A stretch of 32,617 bases of DNA from Candidatus Obscuribacter sp. (GTDB lineage: Bacteria; Cyanobacteriota; Vampirovibrionia; Obscuribacterales; Obscuribacteraceae). Below the pieces are notes generated by a model. That model saw nothing but the letters and a program-made list of their open reading frames with translations. It made no database searches and had not been told where the DNA came from. Below are positions 1-8,092 of this stretch, piece after piece. The translations under genes were made by a program, and so were the position numbers. The stretch spans positions 1-32,617 of the forward strand of contig JADYXR010000185.1 in NCBI GenBank assembly GCA_021772095.1, in the 5' to 3' direction. Position 1 is the stretch's first letter; each line of letters starts with the position of its first letter.

Positions 1-128
1 CCACCACTTGCAATACTAAAGCAGCCTGATATCATAATAAGAAGATGAGCACCCAGAGCCATGATCATCAAATTTCAACTACGCTAGAGACATCCCCATT
101 TCAAGTCGCGTCCGAAAGATGAAACTTG

Positions 129-151
129 TTGGAATCCTAGCTGAATTCCAA
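129..151. promoter_or_regulatory. Inverted repeat upstream of the kinase gene
   Basis: TTGGAAT and ATTCCAA form a perfect 7-bp inverted repeat around a 9-base spacer, about 35 bases before the kinase start. No T-run follows on either strand, so it looks more like an operator or leader hairpin than a terminator. Apart from this, bases 1-186 show no gene. Confidence 0.3.
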
Positions 152-186
152 TGTCAAAAAATCGATTGAACGGATAGAATTACACG

Positions 187-2022
187 ATGACCAATTCGGC
201 AAACCCGCCAGAAGAAACTGTTTCGTTCGAATTGAACCCGAACGAGACAGTGATGTATCGACCAGGAGATCTGGTCGGAGAAAGCTATTCACTTATAAGT
301 TTGATCGCCGTAGGCGGCATGGGAGTCGTCTATCAAGCGCGGCATCTGCAACTCGATAGACTGTTTGCCATCAAGCTTCTGGAGCCCAGGCAAATGACCG
401 AGGTCAATTGGCGGAGATTCGAGTTTGAAGCGAAAACACTGGCAAAACTTCAACATCCTAATATCGTTCAGATTTACAATATGGGAATCGATCAGCGCGG
501 CTGTCCTTACTGCGTGATGGAGTTGTTGCATGGTTCAACAATTTCCGAGTATTTAAAACAGAACGATAAGATGCCATTGAACCAGTTCCTGCAATGCTTC
601 GCGGATATTTGCAGTGCGCTGAAACTAGCTCACAGTAAGAATATCGTCCATCGTGATATCAAGCCCAGTAATCTGATTTTAGAAGTCGCCGAAAACTCTG
701 ACATAAGAAACACGAAAGTTGTCGACTTCGGTATCGCCAGATCGATTGAGGTCAACGAGCGCAGCGCGCAGAGTTTGACGTCAGCCGGACAAGCGTTTGG
801 TACGCCGCAATATATGAGCCCTGAGCAAACACACGGATTGCCTGTCAGTCCGGCATCGGATATCTACTCGTTGGGCTGCACCATGTTCGAAGCGTTCACT
901 GGCGCACCACCATTTCAGGGCAAAAGCGGTTTTGAAACAATGGTGATGCACCAATCGGCGCCCGTGCCGGAGATCTTCCGAAGCGATTGCTCTGAGTCGG
1001 ATCTGGAATCCATCAGAGTGATCATCAATACTTGTATGGAGAAGAATCCTTCGGACCGATTTTCAAACGTCGATCAAATAACAGAACTGCTGTCTGAAAT
1101 TTTGAACTCAACGCGTCGAAATATTCTCTTTGATTTTGATCGTCATGATAAACAAACTGGCGAAGCATATTCATCCACCGCAAAAGGTCCTGTGCAAGAG
1201 CCGGATTCGAAGGATTCGAACTCCAACTTATTTGCAAAACCAATTTTGATTTGGGGTTTTGTTTCTTCACTAATACTGATCGTCCTGGCGGCAAATGCTT
1301 ACCTCTCCAGCCAAAATAATCCGGCGACGGTATCGAAAACAAAGCCTCTAAAGAAGACCAGCCGCAAGCCACCAACAAGTGGACCGCACGTGTCGCAAAA
1401 GGTGGATTCATTCCCGGAACTGGATATGCAAATCAAGGTTGATGAAAAATTCATTTCTTCAACTACTCCGGTATCGAAAGTTATTTCAATCGACGGCAGA
1501 AGAGTTCGCCAGTTCACTTTCTCCCCAACCGATAAGGTTGCCAACATCATATTGACCTTGCCACCAAGAGCAATTGCGGCATCCGGTCAATTTACCTTGC
1601 CGGAGAATCAATCGATTCATTTTGTGGCCGGCAATGTGTTGAGTCGTTATCCTCAGTTTTATAGAAGATTTGATGATGAAGCAATCAATCATCTGACCAT
1701 AAAAAATACACCATCACCTCCAGCCATCGAGACGTTGCGGAGGTGGAAAAAATTAGAGGAGTTGTCTATTTATGGCAGTGAATTAGATGATTCATACGTA
1801 CGTGGATTAAATACGTTACCAAAACTCGAACGCCTGACACTCGCCCTTGCTCATTTTTCGAAAACTACTCTGATTGAAAGCGGCGTGCTGACTAAATTAA
1901 GAGGGTTGGCAATCGCTGAAGTGAATATGAATTGCACACCGATTCTCAAGGCACTGGCAAAATCCAAGCAGTTAAATTACCTGGCGCTGAGAGAGGTAAT
2001 TTTGACTCCCGGCAATTTTTAG
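187..2022 (+). CDS. Membrane-anchored Ser/Thr protein kinase with C-terminal leucine-rich region (interrupted)
   Basis: This is a eukaryote-like (Hanks-type) Ser/Thr protein kinase that would phosphorylate proteins in the cytoplasm and sense through an outer part. The kinase domain covers about residues 34-310. It has a glycine-rich loop GGMGVVY (43-49), the ATP lysine in AIK (K63), the catalytic loop HRDIKPSN (155-162), DFG (180-182) and the GTPQYMSPEQ activation-segment end (205-214). A single membrane helix lies at about 352-373, followed by a Thr/Pro/Lys-rich linker. From about residue 490 there are leucine-rich repeats of the L-x-x-L-x-L type. The reading frame ends at TAG 2020-2022 in the middle of a repeat, yet the same frame stays open and LRR-like to 2283, so the protein as written lacks its last repeats. 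The kinase itself is intact. No strong ribosome binding site is visible before ATG 187. Confidence 0.9.
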   Translation: MTNSANPPEETVSFELNPNETVMYRPGDLVGESYSLISLIAVGGMGVVYQARHLQLDRLFAIKLLEPRQMTEVNWRRFEFEAKTLAKLQHPNIVQIYNMGIDQRGCPYCVMELLHGSTISEYLKQNDKMPLNQFLQCFADICSALKLAHSKNIVHRDIKPSNLILEVAENSDIRNTKVVDFGIARSIEVNERSAQSLTSAGQAFGTPQYMSPEQTHGLPVSPASDIYSLGCTMFEAFTGAPPFQGKSGFETMVMHQSAPVPEIFRSDCSESDLESIRVIINTCMEKNPSDRFSNVDQITELLSEILNSTRRNILFDFDRHDKQTGEAYSSTAKGPVQEPDSKDSNSNLFAKPILIWGFVSSLILIVLAANAYLSSQNNPATVSKTKPLKKTSRKPPTSGPHVSQKVDSFPELDMQIKVDEKFISSTTPVSKVISIDGRRVRQFTFSPTDKVANIILTLPPRAIAASGQFTLPENQSIHFVAGNVLSRYPQFYRRFDDEAINHLTIKNTPSPPAIETLRRWKKLEELSIYGSELDDSYVRGLNTLPKLERLTLALAHFSKTTLIESGVLTKLRGLAIAEVNMNCTPILKALAKSKQLNYLALREVILTPGNF

Positions 2023-2283
2023 ACAATTGCAAAATTAACGAACATCAATGACCTGGATATTCGAAAATCTAAGTTCACCGACGAGAGTTTGCGCTTGTTG
2101 ACGAAGAGCAAAACACTGAGGAGAATTAATTTTGGCGATACCAACTATTCTTTTCAGACCTTAGAGGCATTTGTCAAAAATCCTAATTTTTTCACAATTC
2201 GCGTCCCGGAAGGGCGTTTAGACAGCGCGCAAAAAATAAGGCTGCGCAAGTTAAAAACAAACTTGAAAATCGAAGAAGAATAA
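2023..2283 (+). pseudogene. In-frame LRR continuation of the kinase after an amber codon
   Basis: Directly after TAG 2020-2022, the kinase frame continues for 86 codons to TAA 2281-2283. It still shows the leucine-rich pattern, for example TIAKLTNINDLDI and SLRLLTKSKTLRRINF. There is no indel, so a single CAG-to-TAG change would explain the break; glutamine fits the repeat position. Either the gene has recently lost its C-terminal repeats, or the stop is read through, or the base is a sequencing error. An independent start at 2089 is possible but has no convincing ribosome binding site. Confidence 0.6.
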
Positions 2284-2329
2284 CCCGAACAAGCGTTTTA
2301 GGCACCATCTGCAACACCACTTGCGTTAC

Positions 2330-3175
2330 TTAAAATTGCCTTGTTACGGGCAACGCTAAAGAGCGACGCAACACGAGAAGATCGAGGCATTCCTCGATTG
2401 TTCGCTTCAAATTACCTTGACTGACCTGCGGAACACTAATCGATGGACTATATCGTAAACAGCCCAGGTAGGGGATTCCGGTGCCTGTGATCAAAAATAG
2501 TTCGAAATCATCTTTAGAGATGTAGCGATCCATCAGTTGCGCTTCCATCAAGTTCGTTTCGACAGTTGCCAGAGCCAACACATCAATGCCGCCTGACTGC
2601 AAGTAGTTCAACGACGTGGTTAGTTTTTCCAGAGCATTGGTGGCATGCTTTGCCACCAGAATGACAGGATAGTTTAACGACCTGATCAAATCAGTTGTCG
2701 TCCACCATTCATGAGTCAATTTATTTGAAGCGTCTTTTTCAAAACTTAAAGGCGTTGCCACTGTCGTCGGTAATTCAACAAAGGTGACCGCATCACCAGC
2801 GGTGGCAGTCACGATGATTTGGTCCCACTCCGACTGTGTCAGCGTCGGCGGGAATGACAAGTGAACGGCAGGGTAATCAACTATCGTTCTTGTGATACTG
2901 CTGATAAATGAATACTCGGGCGCACTGCGCTCGAGACGCGCATACGTTAACGGCTTAACGGCACGAACCTTGCCGCTGTAATCACCGAGCACACCAGCAA
3001 GTCCGGACATCAAAACTGTTTTGCCACAACTTGATTCGCAGCCGACGATACAAACTCCGGTATGCAGTCCATCTTTGGTTTTTGTCTGGCGAATCGACTT
3101 GAGACTGCTGAGCCCGGAATCTCGAAAGACTTCCAGATTGTCACCGAATGACATAGGATTATTGCTCATACTCAT
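2330..3175 (-). CDS. Dethiobiotin-synthetase-like P-loop ATPase
   Basis: This is a P-loop ATPase of the BioD-like (AAA_26) class. The Walker A motif GCESSCGKT lies about 45 residues into the protein. A later PVILVAKHATNALEKL segment followed by a GGIDVLALATVETN strand matches the nucleotide-binding half of BioD-type enzymes, which carboxylate diaminopelargonic acid to close the ureido ring of biotin. No other biotin gene is nearby, so the substrate is open; BioD-like domains also occur in phosphotransacetylases and cobyric-acid-synthase relatives. The frame runs open to a TTG at 3292, but the first 39 residues look non-conserved. I prefer ATG 3175, because a -10-like TATAGT ends only 6 bases before it and would make a leaderless message. 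That start gives 281 residues, somewhat longer than typical BioD. Confidence 0.65.
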   Translation of the reverse strand: MSMSNNPMSFGDNLEVFRDSGLSSLKSIRQTKTKDGLHTGVCIVGCESSCGKTVLMSGLAGVLGDYSGKVRAVKPLTYARLERSAPEYSFISSITRTIVDYPAVHLSFPPTLTQSEWDQIIVTATAGDAVTFVELPTTVATPLSFEKDASNKLTHEWWTTTDLIRSLNYPVILVAKHATNALEKLTTSLNYLQSGGIDVLALATVETNLMEAQLMDRYISKDDFELFLITGTGIPYLGCLRYSPSISVPQVSQGNLKRTIEECLDLLVLRRSLALPVTRQF

Positions 3176-3360
3176 GGCGACACTATACAACATAAGCTTA
3201 CAATTGGGCGAGAATTTTTTCCTTATCAACACCGTAGGCGGTACCAATTTAGCGATACCACGGGTGGAGCGGACAGTTAAAACAGATCGCAAATCGAGTG
3301 CCGGTGAGGTGTTTCAGTCGTGCCATTTAAGCAGTATCAGATACGACACCACTTAAATGC

Positions 3361-3390
3361 AAAGAGGACGACCCGAAAGCCGCCCTCTTT
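3361..3390 (-). terminator. Intrinsic-terminator-like hairpin after the S41 protease gene
   Basis: AAAGAGG and CCTCTTT pair as a 7-bp stem with further C/G pairs inside, 36 bases past the S41 stop on the minus strand. The minus-strand transcript leaves the stem into a T-containing tail (CCTCTTTGCATTT). A second inverted repeat, CATTTAAG/CTTAAATG at 3323-3359, follows at once. Confidence 0.6.
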
Positions 3391-3426
3391 AATTGGTCAT
3401 ATTTCCGATAATTCGAGATCGAAGTT

Positions 3427-4785
3427 TTACTTCGCGCTTCGAGTCATTGCCACCGAGTGGCTCTTTTCTAGATTTTCCTTGAGAGCGTCGAACGCTTTTT
3501 TGAGCTGAATATCTTTCAAATCTTCAGGTCTTCGTTCAACACTCGGTCCATCCGGATCCAGCCACCACGGTCCTTTGTGTGCTTCCAGATCCTTAGCAAG
3601 CAGTTTCACTTCCAGATCAGGATTGATACCTTTCTTGTTGATATCGGTATCATTAGGAGTCAAGTAGCGAGCGATGGTGATGTTGACACCACTGCCATCT
3701 TCAAGACGATTAATTCCCTGCACGAGTCCCTTGCCGAAGGTTTTCTCTCCGACCAGCATCGCGCGTCCATTATCCTTCAAAGCACCACTGGTGATTTCAG
3801 AGGCAGATGCACTGCCCTTGTTTATCAAAATCGCAACCGGAAGATCGCAAAGTGGATGACCGGTCGATGTTTCGGATTTCTTGTATCCATCACGATCGAC
3901 AGTTGATACCACTACTCCGTGCTTCAAGAACATGTTGGAGATATTGATTGCGTTGTTGAGCAATCCTCCGGGATTGTCCCGAAGGTCCAGGATGATCGCT
4001 TTAGCCGACGGCATTTTTGCCAGTGATTCTGCAACTTCGCGATCTGCTTTTTGAGAGATGAAGCTCGACAAGCGGATGTACCCGATATCGTTGTTCAGCA
4101 TCTGAGTTGTTTGAACTGCCTTGAGAGGAATCTCGGCGCGCGTGATATGCAGAACAAGACGTTGCGGCTCTTTGCCAGCGGCTTGACGAACCACGGTCAG
4201 GGCGACATCAGTGTTGATCAAACCACGAATTTTTTTCGCGGCATCATCCACGGTGTATCCTTCAGTCGCTTTATTGTCGATCTCGACGAGCTGATCTCCG
4301 GCTTTAACACCGGCTTTCCATGCCGGAGTATCCTCGATCGGCATGATGATTATGATCTTGCGTTCTTTATTGGTTCCGATTTGCACACCGATTCCGCATA
4401 TTTGCGCATCGATCTGTGATCGTTCATCAGCAAAGGCATCAGTGTCGAGAAATCTCGTGTAGCGATCTCCCAGACTGGCGAGCATCGTCTCTATAGCCTT
4501 GTGGGCATCATCAGAGTTTTTCAACTTGCCATCATATTTGTGTTTCCAACGTTTCCAGTCCTGACCGTTGAAGGTGCCTTCATAATAATCGTCATTAATC
4601 AGGTCCCACACGCGTTCATAGACCTTTTCAGGATCACTGAATGGACTCATGTACGGTCGCTGAGCCAGTTTATGCCCATTGCCCGGCACTGAGGCCAGGT
4701 AACTGGTCTGTCCGTACGTAAATTCAGAACCTCCAAGACTAACGCAGATAATAAGTGCCAGTCCGAATAAGAGCTTCCCTATCAT
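3427..4785 (-). CDS. ctpA: S41 family C-terminal processing peptidase
   Basis: This is a carboxyl-terminal processing serine protease that cleaves periplasmic or secreted proteins near their C-termini. Residues 1-25 form a signal peptide with the hydrophobic core LLFGLALIICVSLGG. A PDZ domain spans about 130-200, with the carboxylate-binding loop GIGVQIG. The S41 core spans about 230-390 and contains LDLRDNPGG (267-274), the nucleophile in NKGSASASE (S327) and the general base lysine in GEKTFGKGLVQ (K352). The 25-residue spacing between Ser and Lys is that of Tsp/CtpA enzymes, so the protein should be active. At 452 residues the length is normal. ATG 4785 lies about 14 bases after a GGGAG, rather far for a Shine-Dalgarno site. 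The gene stands alone upstream of a terminator hairpin. Confidence 0.93.
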   Translation of the reverse strand: MIGKLLFGLALIICVSLGGSEFTYGQTSYLASVPGNGHKLAQRPYMSPFSDPEKVYERVWDLINDDYYEGTFNGQDWKRWKHKYDGKLKNSDDAHKAIETMLASLGDRYTRFLDTDAFADERSQIDAQICGIGVQIGTNKERKIIIIMPIEDTPAWKAGVKAGDQLVEIDNKATEGYTVDDAAKKIRGLINTDVALTVVRQAAGKEPQRLVLHITRAEIPLKAVQTTQMLNNDIGYIRLSSFISQKADREVAESLAKMPSAKAIILDLRDNPGGLLNNAINISNMFLKHGVVVSTVDRDGYKKSETSTGHPLCDLPVAILINKGSASASEITSGALKDNGRAMLVGEKTFGKGLVQGINRLEDGSGVNITIARYLTPNDTDINKKGINPDLEVKLLAKDLEAHKGPWWLDPDGPSVERRPEDLKDIQLKKAFDALKENLEKSHSVAMTRSAK

Positions 4786-5355
4786 TTGTTACATCACGAC
4801 TCCCTTAAGACAACTCGGTTTATTAACGAGCCTTGAGCGCCGACACTCGGTGCAATTAGCACAGGGGCAATACGGAAAAACCAGGTCTCATCTGCTTTTC
4901 GGTAATGTCGGCCACGTTTCTGAACGAACTATTCGCCTCCCTGATTTCGGCAAAATGGGGTAACTAGTGCGTTATTCCCTTTTCGCGAAACTTTTAAGCA
5001 GGTGTATGGCTTACGGGCAGCGGTTCTAGCCAATCTCAAAAGAGAGGCAAAACCACAAACGCTGGACCAGCCTACCTTTACGCCGTTACGATACTGCAAA
5101 ATACGGCTCCGGAAGGACAGAGTCGGCGTTTGAGGTATCTGGACGCAAGGTCCAATTCGGGTCTCCTAGTAACATGGTGCTAACATAAGTGTACTCAAAA
5201 ATGACGCAGTTGCCATGTGGTTTTCCCCTGTGTTTTCCGGGTGACAGTCTGCGTTCTGTGTAATCGACAAACCTTTCGATGTTGATTCGGAAAGTTTCAA
5301 AACAGTCGATCAGAAGTGGCGTAATTACATATTAATAGGTACGGTGGAGACGATC
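4786..5355. other. 570-base intergenic region between S41 protease and mtnP
   Basis: This divergent region must hold the promoters of both flanking genes, but I could not place either with confidence. A small perfect hairpin TGGAC-gcaag-GTCCA lies at 5140-5154. An AT-rich CATATTAAT just before mtnP (about 5328-5336) could be a -10. I found no tRNA, no known riboswitch consensus and no open reading frame with a start and ribosome binding site. Confidence 0.4.
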
Positions 5356-6159
5356 GTGGCTGAAAAACCTACTGCAGAAATTGGCGTATTTGGCGGCTCG
5401 GGCTTCTATAAATTGCTCGACCAGTTCGAAGAGCATGTGATAGAAACCCCTTACGGTGCGCCTAGCGACAAAGTTGCGATCGGAAAGTTAGCCGGCAAGT
5501 CGGTGGCCTTCATGCCAAGACACGGCTCTAGTCACACTCTGCCTCCTCACATGATCAATTACCGCGCTAACGTGTGGGCGATGAAGTCGCTCGGCGTCAC
5601 ACGTTTGATTACACCATGCGCTGCCGGCAGTTTGCAAAAAGACGTCAAACCAGGCGAATTCGTGGTTTGCGACCAGTTTGTCGATCGCACGTCAGGACGA
5701 AAGGACACGTTTTACGATGGTCCGATCACCACTCACGTTTCGTCTGCCGAACCATATTGCCCTGAGCTACGAGCGCTTGCAGTCAAGGCTGGCGAAGCTG
5801 CCGGTATCAAAATGCACGACAAAGGAACCGTCGTAGTTATACAAGGACCGCGCTTCTCGTCGAAATCAGAATCTAAATGGTTCACTTCTGCCGGCTGGGA
5901 AGTGATCAATATGACTCAGTATCCGGAAGTTCATCTAGCCAAAGAACAAGAACTTTGTGTGGTCAACATCTCGCTAATCACTGACTACGACAGTGGTTTG
6001 ATGGGCAACGTCGAACCGGTATCACATGCCGAAGTGGTCAAAGTTTTCACTGAAAACAACGAGAAATTGGTCAACCTGCTGAACAAGCTAATCGAGACGA
6101 CTCCGGCGCGCGGCACGAAATGTTCGTGCGGCACATCCCTGGTCGGCGCTCGAATCTAG
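5356..6159 (+). CDS. mtnP: S-methyl-5'-thioadenosine phosphorylase
   Basis: This enzyme phosphorolyses methylthioadenosine to adenine and 5-methylthioribose-1-phosphate, feeding methionine and purine salvage in the cytoplasm. It belongs to the PNP/MTAP family 2. Visible signatures are the phosphate loop GVFGGSGFY near the N-terminus, PRHGSSHTLPPHMINYRAN, QGPRFSSKSE, NMTQYPEVHLAKE and SLITDYD. The frame is open from a GTG at 5344, but GGAG at 5346-5349 sits 6 bases before GTG 5356, so I take 5356 as the start (267 residues, normal). The C-terminus ends in a short Cys pair, KCSCG. Hypoxanthine phosphoribosyltransferase and guanine deaminase lie 7-9 kb away, giving a loose purine-salvage theme. 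Confidence 0.93.
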   Translation: MAEKPTAEIGVFGGSGFYKLLDQFEEHVIETPYGAPSDKVAIGKLAGKSVAFMPRHGSSHTLPPHMINYRANVWAMKSLGVTRLITPCAAGSLQKDVKPGEFVVCDQFVDRTSGRKDTFYDGPITTHVSSAEPYCPELRALAVKAGEAAGIKMHDKGTVVVIQGPRFSSKSESKWFTSAGWEVINMTQYPEVHLAKEQELCVVNISLITDYDSGLMGNVEPVSHAEVVKVFTENNEKLVNLLNKLIETTPARGTKCSCGTSLVGARI

Positions 6160-6168
6160 TTTCGCTGG

Positions 6169-6212
6169 CGATGGTGTTGGAACCGCGACTTTTTGTCGGC
6201 TCCAAACCATCG
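6169..6212 (+). terminator. Long hairpin just after mtnP
   Basis: CGATGGT pairs with ACCATCG, then TTGGA with TCCAA, then GAC with GTC, around a TTTTT loop. The hairpin starts 10 bases past the mtnP stop. The stem is long and stable, but no T-tract follows, so it may be a Rho-independent-like terminator, a 3' end stabiliser or an RNA processing site. Confidence 0.45.
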
Positions 6213-6393
6213 TCCACTGGAACGTCAGACCATCTGCCCTTCACCTGCACAGCAGTTGAATGAGTTTCGTTCTGCTGCGGCTGATCACCCATATTATTGA
6301 ATTCGCACACAACAATCGGTCGTGCGATAATTGCTCTTGTCCATGCCGGCAATGGGTTAAACTTTGCGCTTTCCACGGATCAGAATTAATCAT

Positions 6394-6561
6394 ATGGTGG
6401 CGATACTGGGTCTGTGCCTTGCGCTCAGCACTTATCTCGCCGTGAAGCGTTTTGGCTTGCCGGACAAACTGGCAATTGGCGCCGCGTTCATGTGTGTTCT
6501 CATCGTGGCAATTTTTTGGTCAACTGTATTACTAACCGATGATGAGGATGAAGATGACTAG
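6394..6561 (+). CDS. Small two-helix membrane protein
   Basis: This 55-residue hypothetical protein from ATG 6394 has two hydrophobic helices, about residues 2-16 (VAILGLCLALSTYLA) and 26-44 (LAIGAAFMCVLIVAIFW), joined by a short basic turn. It ends in a very acidic tail, DDEDEDD. The frame also opens at TTG 6364, but the added residues are not hydrophobic and no ribosome binding site is seen. Its last codons overlap the start of the next gene, the zinc M16 peptidase, and contain that gene's ribosome binding site, so the two are probably translationally coupled. I do not recognise a family; function unknown. Confidence 0.55.
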   Translation: MVAILGLCLALSTYLAVKRFGLPDKLAIGAAFMCVLIVAIFWSTVLLTDDEDEDD

Positions 6562-7969
6562 CTTGATTCGCAACGGCGTGCTGCTCGCGCTCACCCTGTG
6601 CTTGTCAGTCGCGGCACCTGTTCGATCAGAACCAGCCAAAAATGACGGCACCTCGACCGGCAGACCAACGCTGCAAATCAAGAAACCTGTCATTCCAATC
6701 ACCAGAGACTTCACTCTGGACAACGGGCTCAGAGTCATCGTTTCGGAAGACCATTCGGTTCCGGTTGCATCATATGTGATGATCTACGATGTCGGCTCAC
6801 GCGACGAGCAAAAAGGTAAATCCGGCTTTGCTCATTTGTTTGAACACATGATGTTTGAAGGATCAGCCAACGTTCCCAAAGGCGATTTTTTTAAACACGT
6901 GCAGGCGGCAGGCGGTCAGCTCAATGCCTCTACCCATGCCGATTTTACAGACTACTTCGAAAAGCTGCCGAGCAACAACATCGAGCTTTCGTTTTGGCTC
7001 GAATCAGATCGCATGCGTTCGTTGAAAGTGACGCCTGAGAATTTCAAGAATCAGCAAGAAACCGTTAAAGAAGAAAAACGGGGACGGGTTGATAATCAGC
7101 CCTACATGCCGGCTGCGTTAAAAACAGAAGAACTGATTTTCGATAACTGGGCCAATCAACATCCGGTGATCGGCTACACGGAAGATCTCGAAAATGCGTC
7201 GGTAGCCGACGTCAAGAATTTTTTTGACACTTACTATATTCCAAACAACGCGGTCATCGCCGTAGTTGGCGATGTAAAAGCGGATGAGATAGAGGGTTTC
7301 GCGAAAAAATATTTTGGTTCTATTCCGAAAAAACCACTGCCGGCTCGTCCGGATGTTTCAGAACCTAAAATCGAAAAGCCGAGATATTTAAAAACGGAAG
7401 ACATTCACGCCAAAGCTCCAGCATTTTGGATGGCATGGAAAGCGCCGCAACGCCGAGATCCTGACGCTTATGTTTTAAACATCATCGAAAGTATTTTGGC
7501 TGGCGGCGGTTCATCTCGTCTTTACCAGCGACTGGTCAAAGAAGAACAAATCGCCCTGAAAATACAAAGCAGTTATGAAGAACGCAGAGGCCCCTCCGAA
7601 TTCGATCTCTTCGTAGTTCAGAAACCAGGTGTGGAAGCGACTTCCATAAGAAAAGTAATTCTCGAAGAAATTGCAAAACTCAAAGACGGCCAAGTTCCTG
7701 CAATGGAACTGGCTAAAGTTAAAAACCAAATTTTGCAATCGCTTTATTCATCCTCGAGCGGCTCGTCGTTGCAACGCAGTCTGACAAGAGCGCAAATCCT
7801 GGCTCGCTATGCTTGTTTCTACGGTGACCCTTCGCTTTGCGATCAGGACGTCGAGGCTTATCTGAACGTCACCGCAGACGACGTTCAAAGAGTGGCGAAG
7901 AAGATTTTCACAGAAGAGGGCATCACCATATCTGATGTCGTCCCGGCCAAGCCGAAGGCCAGCGGGTAA
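6554..7969 (+). CDS. M16 family zinc peptidase, catalytic subunit
   Basis: This secreted or periplasmic metallopeptidase is of the pitrilysin/MPP type. A signal peptide is visible (RNGVLLALTLCLSVAAPVRS). The inverted zinc motif HLFEH lies at about residues 94-98, and a downstream Glu in ETVKEEKRG is at the right distance (about 76 residues) to be the third ligand. The C-terminal M16 half carries SSRLYQRLVKEEQIALKI, in which the Arg of the R/Y substrate motif is present but the usual Tyr is not. Several ATGs are possible from 6539; I chose 6554 because GAGG at 6544-6547 is 6 bases upstream. That ribosome binding site lies inside the previous small gene. The next M16 gene, 120 bases downstream, lacks the zinc motif but has the full R/Y pair, so the two products probably form a heterodimer. 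Confidence 0.92.
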   Translation: MTSLIRNGVLLALTLCLSVAAPVRSEPAKNDGTSTGRPTLQIKKPVIPITRDFTLDNGLRVIVSEDHSVPVASYVMIYDVGSRDEQKGKSGFAHLFEHMMFEGSANVPKGDFFKHVQAAGGQLNASTHADFTDYFEKLPSNNIELSFWLESDRMRSLKVTPENFKNQQETVKEEKRGRVDNQPYMPAALKTEELIFDNWANQHPVIGYTEDLENASVADVKNFFDTYYIPNNAVIAVVGDVKADEIEGFAKKYFGSIPKKPLPARPDVSEPKIEKPRYLKTEDIHAKAPAFWMAWKAPQRRDPDAYVLNIIESILAGGGSSRLYQRLVKEEQIALKIQSSYEERRGPSEFDLFVVQKPGVEATSIRKVILEEIAKLKDGQVPAMELAKVKNQILQSLYSSSSGSSLQRSLTRAQILARYACFYGDPSLCDQDVEAYLNVTADDVQRVAKKIFTEEGITISDVVPAKPKASG

Positions 7970-8009
7970 GAAGCGCAGGGGAATCGGGCGGAGCGCTAGG
8001 TGAGAAGCG

Positions 8010-8046
8010 AGTTGCCGAGCATTCATCTATGCTATCGCGAGCAACT
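8010..8046 (+). promoter_or_regulatory. Two-tier hairpin between the M16 genes
   Basis: AGTTGC/GCAACT forms an outer stem and AGCAT/ATGCT an inner stem with a six-base loop. It lies in the 123-base gap between the two M16 genes. No T-run directly follows, so it could balance the expression of the two subunits or protect an mRNA end. Confidence 0.35.
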
Positions 8047-8092
8047 AAACCAACAGTTTTAATGAGACGTCCTAATAAAAGAAGATTGGAAA

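Noticed and set aside
4786..5355. Possible riboswitch or tRNA before mtnP
   Set aside because: Only a small hairpin is seen; no SAM, purine or other known consensus and no cloverleaf could be built.
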